Notes: generated by a model from the sequence alone, not told the origin. DNA of 64,000 nt from Profundibacter amoris (GCF_003544895.1 NZ_CP032125.1:1812001-1876000); one strand, 5' to 3'; positions 1 to 8,950 are shown, numbered from the stretch's first letter. Made by a program: numbers and translations.

Positions 1-2
1 GC

Positions 3-2045
3 AAATTGCAGGCGCAAGAGCAAAAAGCCGCCAAGGTGACGGCGCTTGATTTGCAAATGGACCCATCAGCGCCCGGGTTGCAATTTCACCGGATCAGCAA
101 TTCCAAGGATGCCAATTTCTGGTCAATCCGCGTCAGCCGCGATCTGCGCATCATCGTGCATAAAACCGCAAACAGTTTTTTGATTTGTTTTGTGGGGCAC
201 CACGATGATGCCTATGCATGGGCGGAGCGGCGACGTGTAGACACCCACCCGCGCACAGGGGCCGCCCAAATCGTCGAGGTGCGCGAACGGGTTGAGGAAA
301 TCCCAGTTTATGTGGAAGTGCCCGCCGAAGCACCGCCAGAACCAAAGATATTCGCATCCCTTGCTGAGGATGATTTGCTGGGTGTCGGTGTGCCCGAAGA
401 GTGGCTGAACGATGTGCAAAACGCCACGGAAAACAGTTTCTTTGATCTGCACGACCACCTGCCCGGAGAAGCCTCTGAGGCGCTGTTGAATTTTGCAACG
501 GGTGGCAAGCTGTCGATTGGCTTCCTTGTCGCTTCTGATACAACACCCTTTGAGCATCCCGATGCCATGCGTCGGTTTCGGGCCTTTGACAATGTCGATG
601 AACTTAAAACCGCGCTTGATCTGCCTTGGGAACAATGGATCGTTTTCTTACACCCCTCGCAACGGGCTGTTGTTGAGCGTGTTTTCAACGGTCCTGCACG
701 GGTCACAGGATCGGCGGGCACCGGCAAAACCATTGTCGCCCTACACCGCGCCGCCAGACATCTGCGCGAAGACGCGAATGCGCGGGTATTGCTGACCAGC
801 TTTTCCAGCCCTCTGGCCAACTCGATCAAAGGTAAACTTGCGCTGTTGCTCTCCGAAGAGCAGCACCTACTGGATCGCGCCACGGTTCTTTCTTTTAAGG
901 GAATAGCCAAAGAGCTGTTCATGCTGATCAATGGGCACGAGCCGCGCATCGCCAACGACAGCCAAGTTTCCGATGTCATATCCGCTGCAAAATCCAAGCT
1001 GGACTATCAGGACAACAGTTTGAACTTCCTGCTTTCCGAGTGGCGAAATGTGGTTGATGCTTGGCAGATTTCAGATCTTGAAAGTTATTCATCGGTCCAA
1101 AGAATTGGCCGCAGAAATCGTCTGGGCAATCAGCAACGCGCAAGGTTATGGCCTGTTTTTGAGCAGGCAAAACGGTCAATCAGCAATATGGGACGGACAA
1201 CTTGGGATGAGGTTTTCCAGAGTGTTGCTGACTATTATTTCAGCAAGCCTGAAAAACCATTTAGCCATGTTGTTGTTGATGAATCACAAGACTTAAGCGT
1301 TACCCAACTTCGAATGCTTTCAGCAATCTCCGCTGACAGTGCCAACTGCCTATTTTTTGCTGGTGACATCGGGCAGCGGATTTTTCAAGAACCCTTTTCT
1401 TGGAAATCCCATGGAATAGATATTCGAGGGCGTTCATCCACCTTAAAGGTCAATTACCGTACCTCACACCAAATACGTATGGTTATAGACAAATTGCTCC
1501 CTGAAACCTTACGCGATGCGGATGGCAATGAAGACAGCCGACAAGGCGTGGTTTCTGTCATAAATGGGACCAAGCCAATCTTGCAGGATTTTCCCAACCA
1601 ACAATCAGAGAACACTGCTGTTTCGGAATGGATTAGCAAACAAATATCCCAAGGTGTTGAGCCACATGAAATTGGCATTTTCACACGCGAAACAGACCAA
1701 CTAATTCGTGCACGTAGGGCGGTCCAACAGGCTAATCAATCTGTATGCGAACTATCCGAACGACAAGAAAGAGCTGAAGCTGCTGTCCGGATTGGCACCA
1801 TGCATCTTGCCAAAGGGCTAGAATTCCGCAGCGTCTGCGTTATGGCGTGTGATGAAGGTATTCTTCCATTAGAAAATAGGTTGGACATTTCCGGAGACGA
1901 AGATGAATTAGAGCTTCACTTCGAAACCGAGCGCCACCTATTCTACGTTGCATGCACTAGGGCTAGGGATGATCTGTTGGTAACAAGCGTTAGGCCACGT
2001 TCTGAATTTATCGATGATTTAGAGCAAAGCTTAGTGAGCGAATAA
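3..2045 (+). CDS. UvrD-family helicase with N-terminal RelE-like domain (5' end cut by window)
   Basis: Superfamily 1 DNA helicase of the UvrD/Rep type. The reading frame is open to the left edge, so the true start probably lies a few codons outside. The first ~80 residues resemble a RelE/ParE toxin fold (NFWSIRVSRDLR, then FVGHHDDAYAWAERR). The helicase part shows Walker A GSAGTGKT, the motif II variant DESQDLS, VNYRTS, GTMHLAKGLEF and a C-terminal FYVACTRAR. Proteins with this layout are known as UvrD-helicase domain proteins without a settled role. The next gene is a Fic protein 60 bp downstream. A part in DNA repair or in defence is inference only. Confidence 0.85.
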   Translation, partial: KLQAQEQKAAKVTALDLQMDPSAPGLQFHRISNSKDANFWSIRVSRDLRIIVHKTANSFLICFVGHHDDAYAWAERRRVDTHPRTGAAQIVEVRERVEEIPVYVEVPAEAPPEPKIFASLAEDDLLGVGVPEEWLNDVQNATENSFFDLHDHLPGEASEALLNFATGGKLSIGFLVASDTTPFEHPDAMRRFRAFDNVDELKTALDLPWEQWIVFLHPSQRAVVERVFNGPARVTGSAGTGKTIVALHRAARHLREDANARVLLTSFSSPLANSIKGKLALLLSEEQHLLDRATVLSFKGIAKELFMLINGHEPRIANDSQVSDVISAAKSKLDYQDNSLNFLLSEWRNVVDAWQISDLESYSSVQRIGRRNRLGNQQRARLWPVFEQAKRSISNMGRTTWDEVFQSVADYYFSKPEKPFSHVVVDESQDLSVTQLRMLSAISADSANCLFFAGDIGQRIFQEPFSWKSHGIDIRGRSSTLKVNYRTSHQIRMVIDKLLPETLRDADGNEDSRQGVVSVINGTKPILQDFPNQQSENTAVSEWISKQISQGVEPHEIGIFTRETDQLIRARRAVQQANQSVCELSERQERAEAAVRIGTMHLAKGLEFRSVCVMACDEGILPLENRLDISGDEDELELHFETERHLFYVACTRARDDLLVTSVRPRSEFIDDLEQSLVSE

Positions 2046-2107
2046 CAAACTCATTGCATTTGCGGTGAATAATCATCATTATCCCCGCAAATAACGCGGA
2101 GAATAAT

Positions 2108-3223
2108 TTGTATATCTGGGAGTTACCTGAATGGCCCACCCTGAAATGGGATGAGGCCAGCCTTGCCGAACCTCTGGCAACCGTGCGTCATGAGCAAGGT
2201 CGCCTGCTTGGCCGCATGGAGGGGCTGGGTTTTGATCTGCGTGAAGAAGCCAATCTGCAAACTCTGACCCGTGACGTGGTGAAAACCAGCCAGATCGAGG
2301 GCGAGGATCTGGATGCCTCCACCGTGCGCTCCTCTATCGCGCGGCGATTGGGGATCGACATTGGCGCATTGAAACCTGCTGACAGACATGTGGACGGCAT
2401 TGTCGAGGTCATGCTGGATGCCACAGGCAACTACGACGCGCCCCTGACGGATGAGCGCCTCTATGGTTGGCACAGCGCCCTGTTCCCGACTGGACGCAGC
2501 GGCATGGCCAAAATCAGCGTTGGCGCGTGGCGCACGGATGTCAGTGGGTCAATGCTGGTAGTTTCCGGGCCTTATGGGCGTGAACGAGTTCACTACACCG
2601 CCCCCCCCGCCAAACGGCTGGCACCAGAAATGGTAAGGTTTCTAAATTGGTTCAACCAACCACCAACGGTTGACCCCGTTATGAAGGCCGCGCTGGCGCA
2701 TCTGTGGTTCGTGACCATCCACCCGTTTGACGATGGAAACGGTCGTATTGCCCGTGCAATCACCGACATGGCGCTGGCCCGTTCCGAGCGCAGCCCTCAA
2801 CGGTTCTACAGCATGTCCACCCAGATCGAGGCCGAGCGGAAAGCATATTACGACACGCTGGAACGCACCCAGAAAGGCGGACTGGACGTGACTGAATGGA
2901 TGGGCTGGTTTTTAAGCTGCCTGCACCGCGCAATTAACGGAGCGCAGGATGTTTTGGCAGCAGTAACAGCCAAAGCCGCATTCTGGGAGCGGGCCGCAAA
3001 ACTGCCGCTGAACGAGCGCCAGATTAAGGTTTTGAACCGGATGCTGGACGGGTTCGAGGGCAATATGACATCTTCAAAATGGGCCAAGATTGCCAAATGC
3101 TCCCAAGACAGCGCCAATCGGGATATTGCCGTGTTGGTAGGGTATGGGCTGCTGGATAAGGGTCCGGCGGGTGGGCGTAGCACACATTATGTGGTTGGGA
3201 AGTACACCCCAGAAAAGGAATAA
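2108..3223 (+). CDS. Fic family protein (class II, self-inhibited)
   Basis: Predicted AMP-transferase or related nucleotidyl-modifying enzyme acting on a cytosolic protein. The complete Fic motif HPFDDGNGRIAR is at residues 205-216. An inhibitory-helix motif TSQIEG at residues 60-65 fits the (S/T)xxxE(G/N) pattern of class II Fic proteins, which hold themselves inactive. The C-terminal third looks like a winged-helix DNA-binding segment (residues ~300-350). Translation starts at TTG 2108 (MYIWELPEWP, the usual beginning of this family). The target is unknown. It lies between the helicase gene and a hypothetical gene 2 bp downstream, so the three may be one transcript. Confidence 0.88.
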   Translation: MYIWELPEWPTLKWDEASLAEPLATVRHEQGRLLGRMEGLGFDLREEANLQTLTRDVVKTSQIEGEDLDASTVRSSIARRLGIDIGALKPADRHVDGIVEVMLDATGNYDAPLTDERLYGWHSALFPTGRSGMAKISVGAWRTDVSGSMLVVSGPYGRERVHYTAPPAKRLAPEMVRFLNWFNQPPTVDPVMKAALAHLWFVTIHPFDDGNGRIARAITDMALARSERSPQRFYSMSTQIEAERKAYYDTLERTQKGGLDVTEWMGWFLSCLHRAINGAQDVLAAVTAKAAFWERAAKLPLNERQIKVLNRMLDGFEGNMTSSKWAKIAKCSQDSANRDIAVLVGYGLLDKGPAGGRSTHYVVGKYTPEKE

Positions 3224-3225
3224 TC

Positions 3226-3972
3226 ATGAGGCATATTGATTTAACCGATGCAAACGCATTGATAGCTCGATCCGAAAAGCACTATGCGGATTATAAGAAT
3301 AAAATGAGTGGGCTCACGAGCATAGCTAAAAAGCAAGACCCGAAAGATGGGAAATGGATTTATACGCTGGTTTTCAATGGTCGGTTGCTAATCGATGGAA
3401 AAGCAATCTTAAGCGATGCTGCAAACAATTTAGTATCAGCAATGGATCATATCGCGTCAGCAATGGCTAGACAAAATGGAGTGTTGCAAAACCCCAGATT
3501 TTATTGCCCTTTTCACACTACTGAGACTGAATTCCAAATAAAGCTGGGAGGTGTGACACGACACATTGGAAATGCCAACGCTGCAATCCTTAACCAGCAC
3601 TATCAAGCAAACAGGCAGGAAGTTATCCATGTAGACGCACTAAAGCAATTAGCAAACACGGGAAAGCACTGGGAATTGGCTGTGCCAGCAATCAGCCCAC
3701 ACACTATTGGGATGAACCAAGAAAATGGGCCGCAAAAGTTCATTGAAATCCCAGAAAGCATTTTTGCAAACAGCACAGAGACTGGGTTTGAATTCTACAG
3801 GGAAAAAGAACCAATGTGGGATGAAAGCATATACCTGATCACAAAAGAAGAGATTGTCGGCCTCACTGACCATCACCCACATAGCCCAGACACTATTTTT
3901 TCATGCTCAACGCGATACGTCAAAGCCCTAATCACAGAAATAGAAATCGCTGGAGGTACCAGGCCTACTTGA
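3226..3972 (+). CDS. hypothetical protein, possible partner of the Fic gene
   Basis: A 248-residue soluble protein of unknown function. The start is ATG 3226, preceded by AAAAGGAA and only 2 bp after the Fic stop, so translation is probably coupled. A segment with ..SAMDHIASAMAR.. followed by ..LKQLANTGKHWEL.. recalls a widespread unnamed family of hypothetical proteins with a conserved LDH...KH pattern. No signal peptide or membrane helix is visible. It is notably more AT-rich than the Fic gene before it. Confidence 0.65.
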   Translation: MRHIDLTDANALIARSEKHYADYKNKMSGLTSIAKKQDPKDGKWIYTLVFNGRLLIDGKAILSDAANNLVSAMDHIASAMARQNGVLQNPRFYCPFHTTETEFQIKLGGVTRHIGNANAAILNQHYQANRQEVIHVDALKQLANTGKHWELAVPAISPHTIGMNQENGPQKFIEIPESIFANSTETGFEFYREKEPMWDESIYLITKEEIVGLTDHHPHSPDTIFSCSTRYVKALITEIEIAGGTRPT

Positions 3973-3984
3973 AACTAATGCACA

Positions 3985-4572
3985 TCAAAACGCCATCACC
4001 CGAAACGTCAGTGAAACCCGCCGCCCACGCGGCACACGTTGCCCGCCAACCAGATCGCTTTTACGCGCTGCAATTGCGTGGGTCCAATCATACCGCGCAG
4101 GGCCTTGCATCAATGCCAAGCTCTGCGGCTCCAAATATTGATCGACAACCTGTTTTGAACTGACTTGCCCAAATCGCATCACACAACCGCCAAGCAGGCT
4201 GATCGAGCCAATTTGCCCGCCGAAACAGGGCACACAATCCACATGCGCCGCAATGCCCTGCCCCGGGTGGTATTCGTTCACAATGACCTGATCCGGCAGC
4301 TTGGGAAAATACCCGTCGGAATACAGCTTGTTGGCAATTTCCAGCAGCCAATCCGGTAGCGGCCCCAAGAAATCCTGCTGCCGCGCCCGCCGTGCTTTGT
4401 AATCATATCGAAACCCGTAATGCTGCACACGACGTTTCAGATCACACAGCCAAACCTGCCGGTCCAGTTCAGAAACCAGCGCTTGCGCCTGTTCGGATGT
4501 CAGGTAGTCCGGAACATAGCTCAACCCTTCGGGCAGATCAGGGGGTAAAAACGAAAGTTGCGAATTTGTCAT
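3985..4572 (-). CDS. AlkB-type 2-oxoglutarate/Fe(II) dioxygenase, ALKBH8-like
   Basis: Oxidative demethylase or hydroxylase acting on nucleic acid. The iron site H-x-D is in GIAAHVDC, the distal histidine in YDWTHAIA, and the 2-oxoglutarate arginines in RRVSLTFR. The sequence around QHYGFRYDY, LPDQVIVNEYHPGQGIAAH and the segment ISLLGGCVMRF follows the ALKBH8 subgroup (tRNA wobble-uridine hydroxylases in eukaryotes) more than classic E. coli AlkB. The start is placed at ATG 4572 (MTNSQLSF); upstream in-frame codons lie inside the preceding gene. It overlaps the 3' end of the DUF2431 gene by 35 bp, so the two are translationally linked. DNA repair is possible, but RNA is the more likely substrate given this partner. 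Confidence 0.88.
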   Translation of the reverse strand: MTNSQLSFLPPDLPEGLSYVPDYLTSEQAQALVSELDRQVWLCDLKRRVQHYGFRYDYKARRARQQDFLGPLPDWLLEIANKLYSDGYFPKLPDQVIVNEYHPGQGIAAHVDCVPCFGGQIGSISLLGGCVMRFGQVSSKQVVDQYLEPQSLALMQGPARYDWTHAIAARKSDLVGGQRVPRGRRVSLTFRVMAF

Positions 4573-5254
4573 GGCTTTCCAGTGCAGATTCATCATTGTC
4601 GGTGTTCTGGTGGATATAGCCAGAATATTGATCAGGATCAAAATCGAAAATTTCAGGCGGCTGATATCCCGCCTTTTTAGCAGCGTCATCCATTTTAAAC
4701 GCGCCCTCATAGTAGGGGCTGTCAACCGTCGAGATAACAATTTCACCCAAGGCTTTCAGATGATCTTTCGCATTTTTTATGAACCTTGTGATCAAAGTAT
4801 GATTTGGATTTTGACCATAGATTGAAGATCGGGATGCTACATTTGGAAATTGGAAAATAATCCTGTCAAACCGGCGATTGCCGAACGTGTCCTTCAGTTT
4901 TGTTGCATCTACATTGGTTTTGACCGTCACACCGAGACTGATGAGTGATTGGGCATTCTGGTATGCCAAATCGTCCAGATCATTTTCTGATTCATAACTG
5001 GTTGATATAAACTGCGATGCTTTTACCAATCTTGCACGCGCCATATTTAATGAAAAACTGAAATTCCCTTCGCCTACAAAGAGTGTCGTTCCATTTTTTA
5101 GATTTCGCTTAAAAGGGTAATGATCTGATCTTTTCTCAATTTTTTTTGTTCCGAGGGACTGAGGAAATTCCAAAACATCAAACTTTGGTAAGCTATTTCC
5201 CCGAACAGCATTGCTAACAGCCTCCGAAAGAGTTTTTCCGCGGTATTCATACAT
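4538..5254 (-). CDS. BMT5-like (DUF2431) Rossmann-fold RNA methyltransferase
   Basis: Resembles the eukaryotic BMT5 25S rRNA uridine-N3 methyltransferase family. Visible signatures: SAM-binding VGEGNFSFS (60-68), NVDATKL (114-120), RFDRIIFQFPNV (128-139), the helix NHTLITRFIKNAK (151-163), GEIVIST (170-176) and the C-terminal YSGYIHQNT. These follow BMT5 in order and spacing. The 238-residue length suits a single catalytic domain. Upstream there is an AT-rich promoter-like stretch with TATACT. The product overlaps the AlkB gene and was probably acquired with it. The reaction (m3U in RNA) is inferred from the family; the bacterial substrate is unknown. Confidence 0.82.
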   Translation of the reverse strand: MYEYRGKTLSEAVSNAVRGNSLPKFDVLEFPQSLGTKKIEKRSDHYPFKRNLKNGTTLFVGEGNFSFSLNMARARLVKASQFISTSYESENDLDDLAYQNAQSLISLGVTVKTNVDATKLKDTFGNRRFDRIIFQFPNVASRSSIYGQNPNHTLITRFIKNAKDHLKALGEIVISTVDSPYYEGAFKMDDAAKKAGYQPPEIFDFDPDQYSGYIHQNTDNDESALESHDKFATFVFTP

Positions 5255-5386
5255 AATAATGCGCCCATTTTAGTATAATTAGCGCGAACTATACCAATAA
5301 TTGGTTAACGAAATGGCGACCATCCGCCCTTTTGGTTATTTGAAGAATAATGCTACCCACACGGGCTAGGCATGCGCCATGATCCA

Positions 5387-5599
5387 TCAATGCGCAAAAT
5401 GCTGGCCATGCTCAACAAACCGCTTCCAATCTGACGCATAGGCCCCTCCGTGCAGGCCAAAGATCACGGGCATTGCCTGCCCTTTGATCCAGTTGCGGAA
5501 TTCGCTGCGATGTGGTTCGGGAATATCCATGATGGCGATGAATTTAGTGTCATACCAACGTCGGATTTTGACTTCTGGAAATTGCTTTGTAGTTGGCAT
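5387..5599 (-). CDS. small hypothetical protein
   Basis: A 70-residue soluble protein, unrecognised. The start at 5599 is chosen over 5611 because GGAGGGT lies 5 bp upstream of that ATG. Downstream of the secreted-protein gene and probably in the same transcript. It contains a tryptophan-rich core (RRWYD, FRNWIKGQ, ASDWKRF). Confidence 0.6.
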   Translation of the reverse strand: MPTTKQFPEVKIRRWYDTKFIAIMDIPEPHRSEFRNWIKGQAMPVIFGLHGGAYASDWKRFVEHGQHFAH

Positions 5600-5610
5600 G
5601 TCACCCTCCA

Positions 5611-6114
5611 TTAATGCAAATACACCTTGATAGCATCCAGCGCCTTGGCCGATCCCGCAAGGCTGAACTTTTGGCTATCCGCGCCGAACGAAACCTCCAC
5701 CCACTCCGCCGCACGGATATTGTCTACAAATACACCCGTTGCGCCCATGCCTGCCGTGGTGAAGTTGCTCAACAGCGCATCAGAGCCACCGCCCGCGCTG
5801 TATTGGAAGTCCAGCGCCTTGCCGTTGGAAAACCGGACCTTCACTTGCTCCCAATCCCGTGGTGAGCGTCCACTGATATAAACTGTGACAGTGCAATTCT
5901 CAAAACTGCACGATCCATCCGGACCCAGATCATTCACCGCATCGGTGCGGGTGATCCAGATTTCATTGCCCTTCACACGGCGCGGGCTGACGTTGCCGTT
6001 CTCGTTGGTGTAGGTCCAAAACTCCGCCCCGCCTTCCAGTGACGCCTCGAAATACCAGTCGGCAGCGGCGGGTTGGGCAAAGGTAATCAGGGCACAGATC
6101 AGCAGGGGTTTCAT
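5611..6114 (-). CDS. secreted hypothetical protein
   Basis: A 167-residue protein with a clear N-terminal signal peptide (MKPLLICALITFAQPAAA, cut likely after AAA-D). The mature part is rich in beta-strand-like residues with two cysteines (CSFENC) that could form a disulphide, so a periplasmic beta protein is likely. Overlaps the 140-residue gene upstream by 4 bp (ATGA) and sits just before the 70-residue gene, so it is part of a four-gene minus-strand operon. Function unknown. Confidence 0.7.
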   Translation of the reverse strand: MKPLLICALITFAQPAAADWYFEASLEGGAEFWTYTNENGNVSPRRVKGNEIWITRTDAVNDLGPDGSCSFENCTVTVYISGRSPRDWEQVKVRFSNGKALDFQYSAGGGSDALLSNFTTAGMGATGVFVDNIRAAEWVEVSFGADSQKFSLAGSAKALDAIKVYLH

Positions 6115-6533
6115 ATTTTCATTTCTTCGGTGGCCAGACGCAGGTTGGTGAAGCTCAGGATTAGGGTTGAAGCAGCCTCAAAGCTCAACCCGTGCTCGAT
6201 GAAGTTTTTGTCCTCGAAACTGACGGATAGGTTCAGCCCGCCTTCGGGATTGACGGACAGGTCAAACACCGTGTCATTGCGTGGGGCGCGCAGCCTGCGC
6301 GGCGTCGACCATTCCACCGCCTCATCTGCCGGAACCAGCAGTCGCCGCACCCCAATTCCGCTGTCTTCCAGAATGTCGATCAGCAGATCAAGCATTTCTG
6401 CCGCCCGCTCGCGATCCTCTATCGCCAACGGCCTTAAATTATACTCAAGCCAGCTCGGCGCAAGAATGGGTTGCACCAATGCCCGCAACCGTCGTTTAGC
6501 ACCTTTGGGGTCATCCAGCATCACCGATACCAT
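6111..6533 (-). CDS. hypothetical protein
   Basis: A 140-residue soluble protein of unknown function, without signal peptide. The N-terminal half is helical and basic; the C-terminal half is beta-like (GGLNLSVSFEDK). Translational overlaps with the zinc-ribbon gene upstream (13 bp) and the secreted-protein gene downstream (4 bp) show operon membership. Confidence 0.65.
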   Translation of the reverse strand: MVSVMLDDPKGAKRRLRALVQPILAPSWLEYNLRPLAIEDRERAAEMLDLLIDILEDSGIGVRRLLVPADEAVEWSTPRRLRAPRNDTVFDLSVNPEGGLNLSVSFEDKNFIEHGLSFEAASTLILSFTNLRLATEEMKI

Positions 6534-6838
6534 TTTGGTGGTTCCTTCAGATCAACGAAATCTTTGCGGGCGTGAAACAGAGTGTAAGCACTTAGCCCCG
6601 CGAAAACCAACCCGACGATAATACCGTCCGCATCGGCCACAAGCAGGCCATACAGACCCCCGAAGAACAGCGTCAGCAGGATAAACGGCACGGACAACAG
6701 TAGCAGGAAAACCACCCGCGCTTTCAAATACCCAACACCAAACCGCCCGCCTTCGCCATACCCTTTTCGCGCCTTGCAGGATGGGCAAACCGTAGCTTCA
6801 TCGTGGATTTCGGTCATGCAATGGGGGCATTGGGTCAT
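6521..6838 (-). CDS. zinc-ribbon membrane protein
   Basis: A 105-residue protein starting at ATG 6838 (MTQCPHCM). The N-terminus holds two CxxC pairs (CPHC and CPSC), a typical zinc ribbon, followed by two hydrophobic helices (residues ~45-65 and ~68-88). First gene of the four-gene minus-strand operon ending at 5387. Such small zinc-ribbon membrane proteins have no assigned reaction; the role is unknown. Confidence 0.72.
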   Translation of the reverse strand: MTQCPHCMTEIHDEATVCPSCKARKGYGEGGRFGVGYLKARVVFLLLLSVPFILLTLFFGGLYGLLVADADGIIVGLVFAGLSAYTLFHARKDFVDLKEPPKWYR

Positions 6839-6939
6839 GGGGAAACTCGCTTCTAATACGCACAATCCACAATAACCTGAAATGGGATATTTCTCAAGTC
6901 GCATTATTCGAATTCCGGATATAATCAACCGGAGCTCCT

Positions 6940-7191
6940 ATGAATCGAACATTACGCAGCGCAGGCCACCGTGCCTTGATGGAAGCCCTCAAAACCGCAC
7001 GGCTGGACGCAGGCCTGACCCAAACCGAAGTTGCCCAAAAGTTGAAACGGCCACAGTCGTTTGTGGCAAAATATGAGAATGGCGAGCGTAAGGTCGAGGT
7101 CGTCGAACTGGCCCATATTGCGCGGGCGATTGGGTGTTCAGCTTGCAGGGTGATTGAACAGGTGGAGCTGGCGGAATTCAATATAGGGTAG
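6940..7191 (+). CDS. XRE-family helix-turn-helix regulator
   Basis: An 83-residue Cro/C1-type DNA-binding protein. The helix-turn-helix is at residues ~24-45 (GLTQTEVAQKLKRPQSFVAKYE, a canonical XRE pattern) followed by the usual NGERKVEVVELAHIARAIG. Divergent from the zinc-ribbon operon with ~100 bp between starts, so it may control that operon. Small single-domain regulators like this also act as antitoxins, but no toxin gene lies beside it. Confidence 0.85.
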   Translation: MNRTLRSAGHRALMEALKTARLDAGLTQTEVAQKLKRPQSFVAKYENGERKVEVVELAHIARAIGCSACRVIEQVELAEFNIG

Positions 7192-7275
7192 TTCGTACCC
7201 AGTCGACCATCATTAGCTAACATTTTGAGAATTTAGCCGACGGCGAAGATGCAAAGCGCATCCGGTCTCAATGCT

Positions 7276-8133
7276 TCACAACTTCGTTGCTAGAATACAT
7301 TTATTCCAAAGCGGCACATTCGATAGATTAATATCAGACAAGAAGGGATTTCCATACCGATTACCATCAATAACATCTAGAATCTTTAGCGTGCAAAGTG
7401 CATGGTTTGTGGCGAGAATAGGAAGATTAGCAAATTCTTTTTGCCAGTCAGAAATGAAGGTAGAAATAACTGACTTCCCCGGCTCTACGACTAAAGCCCA
7501 ATCATTTTCAGCTAGCTGATTCATATAAACTGCGTTGGACTCCGCGGCAGGATGAGCAAAGCCGCAGAGTATTTTATACATTTCATATATTTTTGGATTA
7601 TTTGGCTTTAGCTCATTTACATAATGGTAAGTCTGTTTTGCAATATGGGTTTCTGGGGTATTATCGGATTTTTTTAACTTTCTTGCGTGAGTGTAATGTA
7701 TCAACGAATCCTCTAATTCCTTTGAGGTAAAGAACGGGTTTACGTTTCCATCAAGCATTTTTCGAATGGCGCTATTACTTTCGGCCAAAGTAAGCGACAC
7801 CGAACCAAGTGAATGGACAGCATCCCCTGTGAACTCTACGAGGGCACGAAGTGATGATATAAACGAAAGGTGGTTCTCACTTTCATAAGCGGCATTAATT
7901 GCGTTCACCCAAGTGACCGTTCTCATGATTGATGAACAGCTTGCAAAATGTGCGCGATCCAGCGTTTCTTTCCAGTAAGCCACACCCATTTCGTTCACGG
8001 GTAATCTAGAAAAATCGTCTTCACTCATGAAGTTGTATGTAATCGTCTTTTTTTTCAGGTCTTCAACGAGTTGAAACAGGATTTCGACCACTTTTGCGAT
8101 GTCACTTCCGAATATGGATTCATTGCTACGCAT
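7276..8133 (-). CDS. hypothetical protein, mostly helical
   Basis: A 285-residue protein starting at ATG 8133, chosen because AGGGA lies 8 bp upstream; a start at 8178 is also open. No signal peptide or membrane helices. The composition and the segment YEMYKILCGFAHPAAESN resemble the helical family often labelled DUF5677, but I cannot confirm that. AT-rich relative to neighbours, in keeping with acquired DNA. Function unknown. Confidence 0.6.
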   Translation of the reverse strand: MRSNESIFGSDIAKVVEILFQLVEDLKKKTITYNFMSEDDFSRLPVNEMGVAYWKETLDRAHFASCSSIMRTVTWVNAINAAYESENHLSFISSLRALVEFTGDAVHSLGSVSLTLAESNSAIRKMLDGNVNPFFTSKELEDSLIHYTHARKLKKSDNTPETHIAKQTYHYVNELKPNNPKIYEMYKILCGFAHPAAESNAVYMNQLAENDWALVVEPGKSVISTFISDWQKEFANLPILATNHALCTLKILDVIDGNRYGNPFLSDINLSNVPLWNKCILATKL

Positions 8134-8295
8134 ATTATCATTCCCTACTTTGATGACTAAACAACCGTGAGTTTGCAATAAACACTACCATCCAAAGTAG
8201 ATCAAGATTTGCACCATCTAGAACTCGGTGAATTTTGCCCCCATATAGCAAAAATTCCCAATAACAACTTCGGCTTACACAAACACCTTCACTCA

Positions 8296-8631
8296 TCACC
8301 ACTCCCCCATTTCCGCCGTATAAAACGACTTTCTAGGCCTGTTAAACTGGGTCATATACTCCAGCTCGTCAGCAATTTCCGGCAGGGCGCATATATCAAT
8401 CAGATCTTCGACGATGTTATCCAGACGGGTGCCGAATCTATCCAGCCGCCGGTCCGTGACGGTGATTTCATCCCCAACCATCACCCCGACGCAGATATAT
8501 TCAAGGCAAATGCGCACCAGATAGGTGGTGTCGCCAACCACGTAGCGGCCCTGATTGAAAAACGGTTTCCCCTCGATCAGACGTTCCTGCGCGTCACGAA
8601 TAATTCCGGTTTCCTGAAATGCTGTGATCAT
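8296..8631 (-). CDS. hypothetical protein downstream of mobilisation genes
   Basis: A 111-residue acidic soluble protein, unrecognised. It follows the mbeD-like gene by 73 bp on the same strand and may be the last gene of the mobilisation transcript. It contains RLDRFGTRLDNIVEDLIDICALP, which looks helical. No motif of known function. Confidence 0.55.
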   Translation of the reverse strand: MITAFQETGIIRDAQERLIEGKPFFNQGRYVVGDTTYLVRICLEYICVGVMVGDEITVTDRRLDRFGTRLDNIVEDLIDICALPEIADELEYMTQFNRPRKSFYTAEMGEW

Positions 8632-8704
8632 AATTCCCTCCCGATACTTAATTACATCTGCGGCCCGCGCGGTGCCGGTACTGGCCGATCTGGCTGTGCC
8701 TTCT

Positions 8705-8938
8705 TCACCTCGACAAGCTGCGCAGCAAGTCGAACAATTTCACCTGCCCGTCTTCCAGCGCTTTCAACCGCATTTCGGTAGAGTTCTTCTGCTCGCTGGC
8801 GAAGCTCATGAAATCGCGTTGCATATTCTTCAAGGCGGTATTGAATCCGCTTAAATTCCGCGCCTCGTCGTTCATGCGCGTTAGCGAGTCCTCGACGCAA
8901 CGCAGCAACTCTTTCTCTAGCGGGGTCAAATCGGTCAT
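8705..8938 (-). CDS. MbeD/MobD-like mobilisation protein
   Basis: A 77-residue coiled-coil protein beginning LTPLEKELL, like the small MbeD proteins of ColE1-type mobilisation regions, which are of this length. It is the fourth gene in the order C-A-B-D seen in ColE1 plasmids, 12 bp after the MbeB-like gene. The exact role of MbeD in plasmid transfer is not settled; entry exclusion has been reported for some homologues. Confidence 0.65.
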   Translation of the reverse strand: MTDLTPLEKELLRCVEDSLTRMNDEARNLSGFNTALKNMQRDFMSFASEQKNSTEMRLKALEDGQVKLFDLLRSLSR

Positions 8939-8950
8939 GCGGGCGTTCCT

